From Phymorhynchus buccinoides (Eukaryota; Mollusca; Gastropoda; Neogastropoda; Raphitomidae): a DNA stretch of 64,000 nt. Positions 54,314 through 64,000 of the stretch are shown piece after piece (positions within the stretch are counted from its first letter, which is position 1; every line of letters starts with the position of its first letter). Made by a program: the position numbers and the translations under genes. Where the stretch lies: assembly GCA_017654935.2 (NCBI GenBank), contig CM065691.1, forward strand, positions 33,311,644 to 33,375,643, in the 5' to 3' direction. The notes under the pieces were generated by a model that was not told where the DNA came from, made no database searches, and was given only the letters and a program-made list of their open reading frames with translations.

Positions 54314-55108
54314 CAGACCTGCCAACCCGGAGTTTTCAGTTGGAGCACTTTTTTTAAAACGGAAATTGGTGTATTTTTGGGGGAAAAGGAGTACTCTGAG
54401 GACAACTCTAATATGCAAGTATGTAGGGATTAACTTGCCTGGAACTACCTTTTTGTCGCTGTCAATAAATATCACGAACTGTGTCTTTTTCCCGGGCAGA
54501 CAAAGTCTTCTTCGACATAAATGCTTCTATGCACACTGAGCCTGCTGCAGCTTCCTTCATTTTTTTGGCAGTCTTGGTGCTTTTTCCTGCCACAGTGCCG
54601 CTCAATGTCGAACTTTCCAGAACTGGCAATGGAGAAGTCCACTTTACACTGTTTACAGTAGCTGCAGTATGCGTGAGTGATTCCCAGCGTCGACTGTCTA
54701 ATTCCAGGGATTGTTGTATATCACTGAAGACATTTTTGTGATCTTGCTGGCGCTACTGGCGACTTCTTTGCTTCGCCTTCGTCAGGTGGGTTGTCGATCT
54801 TTCGTTTCGACATCTTGAGGCCTCACTTCGGTGCATGTAAAACGGATTTGATGAAACAACATGGCGCGCACACTTCTCGCGCCGCGAGATTTGACCAATC
54901 GAGATTTGTTTGCAAGTTGTGGCTCCACTCCAGCACTTCGCCGTTACGCTAAATCGCGCCGATTTCAATCGTTTAGCTGAATTTTAAAATAAAAAAATGT
55001 TCACTAGGATTTTTTAATGTCGTATTTTTTATTCACCCGACGTACTGGTCGTATTTTGAGTAAATTGGCATACAAAATACGCCAAAATCGTATGGGTTGG
55101 CAGGTCTG
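54314..55108. mobile_element. TIR element with BED-like zinc-finger fragment, copy 2
   Basis: Equivalent of 24897-25681, same TIRs, TGCATT flanks and finger remnant. Confidence 0.65.
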
Positions 55109-55122
55109 TGCATTGCATTGTA

Positions 55123-55273
55123 CAGTAGAACCTCCTTATAAGACCTTAAAAAAATCATCCAAAATGAGGTCTTATATGGGAGGTAATTTTCAATACTTAC
55201 AAAGGGCAATGTAGGTCTTATATGGGAGGGAGTCTAATAATGGGATGTCTTATAAGGAAGGGACGTTCCACTG
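55123..55273. mobile_element. TA-flanked MITE (CAGTAGAACC), copy 2
   Basis: Equivalent of 25696-25845. Confidence 0.7.
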
Positions 55274-55529
55274 TATAGCATTGTATGGTATTGTATCGCA
55301 ATGTATTGTATACAGTATTGTATTGCATGTATTTTGCATCGCATTGTATCGTATACAGTATTGTATTGCATTGTTTGAATTGTGCTGCATTACATATCTG
55401 GTCACAGACTCGTCGAAATCTGAGCTGCTCCCATCTGGAGAGGAGGAGGTCGCCACAACTGCTGCGCCACCTTTTTTTTACCAGCCGCGAACGAAGAGAG
55501 TGAAGCTGGTAATGTTTTCAGTGGATTCT

Positions 55530-56060
55530 GTTCCTGACTGACTATCTATCTATCTATGTTAACACGATAACGTTTGAACGAAGGGACCTAGGATGCTCAA
55601 ATTTTGCATGTGAATAGGTACTAAGAACACCTAGGCCAAGCTCGAAATTGAAGGTCATAGGTCAAAGTCATTGGAGCCAGAAATGCTGTTGAACACCTGG
55701 TACGATAATGGAGGGACCTAGGACGCTCAAATGTTGCATGCGGATAGGTACTAAAGATATCTAGGCCAAGTTTAAAAAAATGAAGGTCATAGGTCAAAGG
55801 TCAAGGTCACTGGCGCCGAAAATGCTGCTGAGCACCTGGCACAATAAGGATTGAACGGAGGGACCTAGGATGCTCAAATTTTGCATGCGGATAGGTAAGA
55901 ATATGTGGGCCAAATTAAAAAATGACGGTCATAGGTCAATTGTCAAAATCACTGGAGCCGAAAATGCTGCCAAACACCTGGCACGAAAATGGAGATGCGC
56001 AAATTTTGCATGCAGATAGGTACTAGTCTTTGACCAAACAAACACATTTTTGCATAGGGA
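55530..56060. repeat. Tandem repeat of about 130 bp, copy 2
   Basis: Equivalent of 26110-26640, with a short deletion of GGACCTAA near 55993. Confidence 0.7.
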
Positions 56061-56570
56061 TAGGTACTAGTCTTTGACCAAACAAGCACATCACAAATAA
56101 GACACAATGCTGAACCTTCTATCCCCACCCCATACGCCCTGGTGACTGCACACCTATGAAATATAAAAGGATGCTGTCCACCATTATAAATATTTATATG
56201 TTGTTGTTGTTGTTCTCTGGCTTAAAGACCCCGGGGATCATCCCAACAGCCGAAGCACTTGAACACTATGGTACAAATGCACAGACTAGGGATGAGAACA
56301 TTACGTGTGTGACCGGTTTTTTTATTACCCCGCCACATGGGCAGCCACACTCCGACTTTGGAAGAATTATTTATATAAAAGTACCAGTATCTTTGATCAT
56401 AAGTCGGTTGTGGTAAGCAACGTCACAGGCACCGCTTCTGATGATAATCGAGACGGAGTAAGTATTTTAGGAAAGAGAATGAAAGAAGGGAAAGACAAGA
56501 AGAGACATAGAGAGAAGGGACAGACAGGCAGAAACAGAGACGGAGAGAACAAACAAAGTCAACTGCTCAC

Positions 56571-56715
56571 ATCTTTGATAGCTTGCAGATCCAGGGTTAG
56601 GTTCTTCATTCTGTTGAAAGTGGCTACAAAGCTTATAGCGACAAATCCATCGGCTTCCATCTTCCTCCGCAAGAAAAAGTCCTTTTGCAGGTTCCCCTCA
56701 CTGAAGTAATACTCC
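56571..56715 (-). CDS. LARP1: LARP1-like La-motif exon, copy 2
   Basis: Same 145-bp exon as 27154-27298, with identical La motif (EYYFSEGNLQKDFFLRRKM) and the same splice sites and phases. With the intact terminal exon at 52869-54269, copy 2 has an unbroken 3' coding region. Confidence 0.9.
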
Positions 56716-57196
56716 CTGAAAGCACACATGCATTATTGATTTCATAATTCAAAACTTGAAATAAGTTGCGACGTGTAGGCCTGGACAATGAACAGAGGCA
56801 ATCTGAGACTGAGTCGTCACTAAGAACTCTTCGTATTGTTACAGGCATTTTGCTTAGTTATCTATACAATACAAAAGGAAAATCCTTACATGGTACTTTC
56901 ATTATATCAACATTTGGTTTACATTCTTCCGTGGACTTATTCTGATTTACCAGTAATCGATATCTTAAGACTATTCAGTTATATTTTCTTAAAGTCAGGA
57001 ATATGTCAATTTAAATTGGTTTAGGTAAATCGGATATGCGCCAAGGAGGAATCACCGATTTGACGGTTTGATTTCAAGGAAACCAGAGCAAAGTGAGTGT
57101 TGCAATCTCCGTAAAGGGTGTTTTCCTGGTGATCTCAACGTGTTTCTTACAAAAACTCTCACATCAGGGCGCCCCTTTAAGAGAGCAAGCACTCAC

Positions 57197-57371
57197 AGCT
57201 GCGTGACGAGGAACTGGCGCAGGCTGTCCTCGTCGGGCACCGGGTTGTAGTAGACGGTGCCCAGGGCGGGCGGGAAAATGGGCGGGGTCTTGAAGAAGGC
57301 GGACCCTGCTGTCGACGCTGTTGCCCCATCAAAGCCTGCCGCCACGCCCCCCGCAAAGCCTCTATCACCAC
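57197..57371 (-). CDS. LARP1: LARP1-like exon preceding the La motif, copy 2
   Basis: Equivalent of 27780-27954, with GFDGATAST in place of GFDGAAAST. Splice sites conserved. Its upstream partner exon would lie beyond the window. Confidence 0.85.
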
Positions 57372-57655
57372 CTGAGGAGACAGACAGATGTTCGCAAATT
57401 ATTACGGGGAGGTCCCCTGAAGTTCTTTTTTTCAATAAATGTGACTATATTAACCACTGTGCACACATACAATTCTTGGTCACCCCCCACCCCCCCACAT
57501 ACATACACACAACACATCATGCACACATACAACCATTTACCTACCCATCCATCTAACTTATACATGCATACACATAACATGTTGCTAAGTAATTCAAAGA
57601 GATACAAAAAAACATCCCAAAAAGAACATCAAACAAAAACAAAAACAACTCCAGC

Positions 57656-60600
57656 AAAACCTCTCTAAGCACCTATCATATCAACATAACGTATTGCTAA
57701 GCAATTCCGAGACTTACAAACAAAACGCCTCTCTAAGCACCTATCATATCAACTTAACATATTGCTAAGCAATTCCGAGACTTGCAAACAAAACGCCTCT
57801 CTAAGCACCTATCATATCAACATAACGTATTGCTAAGCAATTCCGAGACTTGCAAACAAAACGCCTCTCTAAGCACCTATCATATCAACATAACATATTG
57901 CTAAGCAATTCCGAGACTTGCAAACAAAACGCCTCTCTAAGCACCTATCAGATCAACATAACATATTGCTAAGCAATTCCGAGACTTGCAAACAAAGCGC
58001 CTCTCTAAGCACCTATCATATCAACATAACATATTGCTAAGCAATTCCAAGACTTGCAAACAAAACGCCTCTCTAAGCACCTATCATATCAACATAACAT
58101 ATTGCTAAGCAATTCCGAGACTTGCAAACAAAACGCCTCTCTAAGCACCTATCATATCAACATAACATATTGCTAAGCAATTCCGAGACTTGCAAACAAA
58201 ACGCCTCTCTAAGCACCTATCATATCAACATAACATATTGCTAAGCAATTCCGAGACTTGCAAACAAAGCGCCTCTCTAAGCACCTATCATATCAACATA
58301 ACAAATTGCTAAGCAATTCCGAGACTTGCAAACAAAACGCCTCTCTAAGCACCTATCATATCAACATAACATATTGCTAAGCAATTCCGAGACTTGCAAA
58401 CAAAACGCCTCTCTAAGCACCTATCATATCAACATAACATATTGCTAAGCAATTCCGAGACTTGCAAACAAAACGCCTCTCTAAGCACCTATCATATCAA
58501 CATAACATATTGCTAAGCAATTCCGAGACTTGCAAACAAAACGCCTCTCTAAGCACCTATCATATCAACATAACATATTGCTAAGCAATTCCGAGACTTG
58601 CAAACAAAACGCCTCTCTAAGCACCTATCATATCAACATAACATATTGCTAAGCAATTCCGAGACTTGCAAACAAAACGCCTCTCTAAGCACCTATCATC
58701 AACATAACATATTGCTAAGCAATTCCGAGACTTGCAAACATAACGCCTATTGCTAAGCAATTCCGAGACTTGCAAACAAAACGCCTCTCTAAGCACCTAT
58801 CATATCAACATAACATATTGCTAAGCAATTCCGAGACTTGCAAACAAAACGCCTCTCTAAGCACCTATCATATCAACATAACATATTGCTAAGCAATTCC
58901 GAGACTTGCAAACAAAACGCCTCTCTAAGCACCTATCATATCAACATAACATATTGCTAAGCAATTCCGAGACTTGCAAACAAAACGCCTCTCTAAGCAC
59001 CTATCATATCAACATAACATATTGCTAAGCAATTCCGAGACTTGCAAACAAAACGCCTCTCTAAGCACCTATCATATCAACATAACATATTGCTAAGCAA
59101 TTCCGAGACTTGCAAACAAAACGCCTCTCTAAGCACCTATCATATCAACATAACATATTGCTAAGCAATTCCGAGACTTGCAAACAAAACGCCTCTCTAA
59201 GCACCTATCATATCAACATAACATATTGCTAAGCAATTCCGAGACTTGCAAACAAAACGCCTCTCTAAGCACCTATCATATCAACATAACATATTGCTAA
59301 GCAATTCCGAGACTTGCAAACAAAACGCCTCTCTAAGCACCTATCATATCAACATAACATATTGCTAAGCAATTCCGAGACTTGCAAACAAAACGCCTCT
59401 CTAAGCACCTATCATATCAACATAACATATTGCTAAGCAATTCCGAGACTTGCAAACAAAACGCCTCTCTAAGCACCTATCATATCAACATAACATATTG
59501 CTAAGCAATTCCGAGACTTGCAAACAAAACGCCTCTCTAAGCACCTATCATATCAACATAACATATTGCTAAGCAATTCCGAGACTTGCAAACAAAACGC
59601 CTCTCTAAGCACCTATCATATCAACATAACATATTGCTAAGCAATTCCGAGACTTGCAAACAAAACGCCTCTCTAAGCACCTATCATATCAACATAACAT
59701 ATTGCTAAGCAATTCCGAGACTTGCAAACAAAACGCCTCTCTAAGCACCTATCATATCAACATAACATATTGCTAAGCAATTCCGAGACTTGCAAACAAA
59801 ACGCCTCTCTAAGCACCTATCATATCAACATAACATATTGCTAAGCAATTCCGAGACTTGCAAACAAAACGCCTCTCTAAGCACCTATCATATCAACATA
59901 ACATATTGCTAAGCAATTCCGAGACTTGCAAACAAAACGCCTCTCTAAGCACCTATCATATCAACATAACATATTGCTAAGCAATTCCGAGACTTGCAAA
60001 CAAAACGCCTCTCTAAGCACCTATCATATCAACATAACATATTGCTAAGCAATTCCGAGACTTGCAAACAAAACGCCTCTCTAAGCACCTATCATATCAA
60101 CATAACATATTGCTAAGCAATTCCGAGACTTGCAAACAAAACGCCTCTCTAAGCACCTATCATATCAACATAACATATTGCTAAGCAATTCCGAGACTTG
60201 CAAACAAAACGCCTCTCTAAGCACCTATCATATCAACATAACATATTGCTAAGCAATTCCGAGACTTGCAAACAAAACGCCTCTCTAAGCACCTATCATA
60301 TCAACATAACATATTGCTAAGCAATTCCGAGACTTGCAAACAAAACGCCTCTCTAAGCACCTATCATATCAACATAACATATTGCTAAGCAATTCCGAGA
60401 CTTGCAAACAAAACGCCTCTCTAAGCACCTATCATATCAACATAACATATTGCTAAGCAATTCCGAGACTTGCAAACAAAACGCCTCTCTAAGCACCTAT
60501 CATATCAACATAACATATTGCTAAGCAATTCCGAGACTTGCAAACAAAACGCCTCTCTAAGCACCTATCATATCAACATAACATATTGCTAAGCAATTCC

Positions 60601-61865
60601 GAGACTTGCAAACAAAACGCCTCTCTAAGCACCTATCATATCAACATAGCATATTGCTAAGCAATTCCGAGACTTGCAAACAAAACGCCTCTCTAAGCAC
60701 CTATCATATCAACATAGCATATTGCTAAGCAATTCCGCACCTAGACTTGCAAACAAAACGCCTCTCTAAGCACCTATCATATCAACATAACATATTGCTA
60801 AGCAATTCCGAGACTTGCAAACAAAACGCCTCTCTAAGCACCTATCATATCAACATAACATATTGCTAAGCAATTCCGAGACTTGCAAACAAAACGCCTC
60901 TCTAAGCACCTATCATATCAACATAACATATTGCTAAGCAATTCCGAGACTTGCAAACAAAACGCCTCTCTAAGCACCTATCATATCAACATAACATATT
61001 GCTAAGCAATTCCGAGACTTGCAAACAAAACGCCTCTCTAAGCACCTATCATATCAACATAACATATTGCTAAGCAATTCCGAGACTTGCAAACAAAACG
61101 CCTCTCTAAGCACCTATCATATCAACATAACATATTGCTAAGCAATTCCGAGACTTGCAAACAAAACGCCTCTCTAAGCACCTATCAACAATTCCGAGAC
61201 TTGCAAACAAAACGCCTAAGCACCTATTATCAACATAACATATTGCTAAGCAATTCCGAGACTTGCAAACAAAACGCCTCTCTAAGCACCTATCATATCA
61301 ACATAACATATTGCTAAGCAATTCCGAGACTTGCAAACAAAACGCCTCTCTAAGCACCTATCATATCAACATAACATATTGCTAAGCAATTCCGAGACTT
61401 GCAAACAAAACGCCTCTCTAAGCACCTATCATATCAACATAACATATTGCTAAGCAATTCCGAGACTTGCAAACAAAACGCCTCTCTAAGCACCTATCAT
61501 ATCAACATAACATATTGCTAAGCAATTCCGAGACTTGCAAACAAAACGCCTCTCTAAGCACCTATCATATCAACATAACATATTGCTAAGCAATTCCGAG
61601 ACTTGCAAACAAAACGCCTCTCTAAGCACCTATCATATCAACATAACATATTGCTAAGCAATTCCGAGACTTGCAAACAAAACGCCTCTCTAAGCACCTA
61701 TCATATCAACATAACATATTGCTAAGCAATTCCGAGACTTGCAAACAAAACGCTCTAAGCACCTATCTCTCTAAGCACCTATCATATCAACATAACATAT
61801 TGCTAAGCAATTCCGAGACTTGCAAACAAAACGCCTCTCTAAGCACCTATCTGATCAACATAACA
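57656..61865. repeat. 68-bp satellite, copy 2 (about 62 units)
   Basis: Same unit as 28241-33890, but shorter and without the long scrambled right edge. Irregular units near 58690-58750, 60735, 61190 and 61750. Confidence 0.95.
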
Positions 61866-61879
61866 AATTAGACTAAACA

Positions 61880-62148
61880 AATTAAAGCCCTTTCAACCGC
61901 CAATTCCGAGACTCAAATTTTCTAAGCACCACAATGATTTAAGCAATACCCAAAACGTCATTAAAACCCTTAAAACCAGGCTCTATTATTCAATAATATT
62001 GTGTTCCTAAATTTGAGCAGTAAGGATTGACCCTATTCTAAATGTGTCGCAAAGAAATCCCACAATATTGCAGATGAAATCTTTTCTGCAGCCAAGTAAG
62101 GTTAATGGACATTTTTAGCTCAAAGATGACTGGCGGTGAAAGGGTTAA
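61880..62148. mobile_element. Decayed piggyBac-like MITE, copy 2
   Basis: Right end GGCGGTGAAAGGGTTAA intact. The left end (AAAGCCCTTTCAACCGCCA) is altered by insertions and mixed with satellite sequence. Equivalent of 33905-34140. Confidence 0.6.
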
Positions 62149-62251
62149 AAAACTTACAAACAAAAAACCTCCAGCAAAACCTCTGCATAGGCAATTAAAA
62201 GACAGACAAAACTAAATATTCAGGGCTAAGCCTTTGTCCCCCATGAAAGTA

Positions 62252-62429
62252 CCGTATTATACGGACTATACGGCGCTACTTTCCCCCCAGATTGAGAGCC
62301 TTGCGCCTTATAATGCTACATGTACTAGTAAAATAGTAAGAAACTATAATAACAAAATTGAATTTTGAGTCAAAAAAATTTTGGGGAGCGCCTTATAATC
62401 AGGTGCGCCTTGTAGTCCGAAAAATACAG
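62252..62429. mobile_element. TA-flanked MITE, copy 2 of 34244-34422
   Basis: Same ends and TA flanks, with small internal indels. Confidence 0.7.
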
Positions 62430-62684
62430 TACTGTTGTTGTTTTCTATGCCCAAATTGTTGGTCACTGTTTTCTCTCTACCCGCTCCTTGCAAATCTATG
62501 CAAACATACACTTGTTCACAGCTGCAACAGTTTCTTTAACCTACATAAAGGAGCAGAATAATATCACTTTTTTCCTACCCCCACCCCCTTCTTTTAAATC
62601 TATGCAAACAATTGACTGTGCACAGCTGTAACAGTTTCCTCATCCTATAATATATGGATAGGATATATCCATTGAATTTACTAA

Positions 62685-62844
62685 AGGTCTGTGTAGTGTA
62701 CACGTTAACATTATTCACAAAATATCTATGTCCCCAGAGCAACACAGTGATAGGCCACTAATGTAATAATGCGACTTACAACTCACTGTGTTGCCATGGG
62801 GAAATAGAAATATTTTGTGAATATGTTAACGTGCACACTGACCT
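62685..62844. mobile_element. Foldback element, copy 2
   Basis: Equivalent of 34678-34838. Confidence 0.65.
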
Positions 62845-63194
62845 AAACCTATTTTACCAACTATCAAGTATATCATACCATATCATTTTACGACAATTTC
62901 ATTTTGTCATATTAGTTATTCGCATATCATTGGTCATATTAAGGCTGTATCACACTATTCAACTTTATAGAAAAAACACAGTGATTGCAGGTTAAGAAAA
63001 AAATTAAAATAAATAAAAATCACAGCCACTTTCAACTTCTTCTTCGTTCCCAAGACATATGGCCATAATGGGTAAGGTACGTATGTGTCCGTTTTTCATT
63101 TTTCACTGGTCTCCCCGTTGCGCACAGCCGACTTCCGATTTCAGAGGAGCTCAAAGGAGAAAAAATATTTAGATTTCTTTCTTTTTTTTTTTAA

Positions 63195-63960
63195 GAATGG
63201 CCGATAAGTTAGAAAGATAGAAGATGATAGAAGTCAAAAAGATAGAATGGGCCGATAAGTCAAAAAGATAAAGATGAAAAAGCAAAGGGAAAAGGCAGGA
63301 GAATGGGCCAATAAGTCAGAAAGATAGAAGATGATAGAAAGCAAAGGGAAAAGGCAGGAGAATGGGCCAATAAGTTAGAAAGATAGAAGATGATAGAAAG
63401 CAAAGGGAAAAGGCAGGAGAATGGGCCGATAAGTTAGAAAGATAGAAGATGATAGAAAGCAAAGGGAAAAGGCAGGAGAATGGGCCAATAAGTTAGAAAG
63501 ATAGAAGATGATAGAAAGCAAAGGGAAAAGGCAGGAGAATGGGCCAATAAGTTAGAAAGATAGAAGATGATAGAAAGCAAAGGGAAAAGGCAGGAGAATG
63601 GGCCAATAAGTTAGAAAGATAGAAGATGATAGAAAGCAAAGGGAAAAGGCAGGAGAATGGGCCAATAAGTTAGAAAGATAGAAGATGATAGAAAGCAAAG
63701 GGAAAAGGCAGGAGAATGGGCCAATAAGTTAGAAAGATAGAAGATGATAGAAAGCAAAGGGAAAAGGCAGGAGAATGGGCCGATAAGTTAGAAAGATAGA
63801 AGATGATAGAAAGCAAAGGGAAAAGGCAGGAGAATGGGCCAATAAGTTAGAAAGATAGAAGATGATAGAAAGCAAAGGGAAAAGGCTGGAAAATGGGCCA
63901 ATAAGTTAGAAAGATAGAAGATGATAGAAAGCAAAGGGAAAAGGCAGAGTCAGAGTGGTA
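63195..63960. repeat. 59-bp purine-rich minisatellite, copy 2
   Basis: Same unit as 35190-35970, about 12 units, with a more irregular left edge (AGTCAAAAAGATA variants). Confidence 0.92.
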
Positions 63961-64000
63961 GATTAGAGGAAGTTACAAGCACAGAAATTCCAGAAGGTGT

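Larger units (their letters stand above)
46501..64000. repeat. Copy 2 of the large duplicated block (DIRS-free)
   Basis: Collinear with 4967-36024. At 47653-47655 it has AAATT directly followed by ACTTG, the uninterrupted target of the DIRS pair. It begins in the same MITE-derived array as copy 1, directly after a gap. Confidence 0.9.

Noticed and set aside
28241..61865. Regularly spaced repeats that might suggest a CRISPR array
   Set aside because: Units are contiguous 68-bp monomers with no unique spacers, in a eukaryotic intron; this is a satellite.

Overview
The window is eukaryotic, from an animal genome. Coding sequence is split into short exons with GT/AG borders and matching phases, and most of the DNA is transposon, MITE, SINE and satellite. 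The mix (DIRS-type tyrosine-recombinase retrotransposons, tRNA-headed SINEs, TTAA- and TA-flanked MITEs) suggests a marine invertebrate, perhaps a mollusc or other lophotrochozoan. That placement is inference and rests on no species-specific marker.

Layout. At 1-3.75 kb are six in-phase minus-strand exons of a gene I do not recognise. A 500-base N gap (4467-4966) is followed by one contig (4967-46000). It starts in a 93-99 bp array grown from a piggyBac-like MITE end, then carries two DIRS-like elements back to back (A 5966-12280, B 12281-18398), a 113-bp minisatellite and many MITEs. Next come the 3' exons of a minus-strand LARP1-like gene (GR-rich exon 36234-36392, La-motif exons 27780-27954 and 27154-27298, terminal exon ending near 23575). 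Its introns hold a 68-bp satellite of about 5.6 kb and a 59-bp minisatellite. Upstream, at 37.6-45.9 kb, are eleven copies of a box C/D snoRNA on the same strand as LARP1, seven of them in a higher-order tandem array.

A second exact 500-N gap (46001-46500) is followed by a near-identical second copy of 4967-36024 (46501-64000). It lacks both DIRS elements and has different satellite copy numbers. Both contigs begin in the same MITE-derived array. Either this is a recent tandem duplication or, in my view more likely, two haplotypes scaffolded in series.

The most exciting item is the snoRNA array. Each copy has an AUGAUGU C box, a CUGA D box, in most copies a terminal stem, and a 13-18 nt guide complementary to 18S rRNA (CTCATTAAATCAG...). 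The guide places the modification on the A that is Am99 in human 18S, the SNORD57/U57 target. The array lies upstream of, and in the same orientation as, a LARP1-family gene, a family that regulates ribosomal-protein (TOP) mRNAs. Other notable points: the pre-insertion (empty) site of the DIRS pair is preserved in the second copy; element B has lost reverse transcriptase but has duplicated gag; and the LARP1-like terminal exon has three PAM2-like motifs around a 13-residue repeat and ends without a DM15 region.
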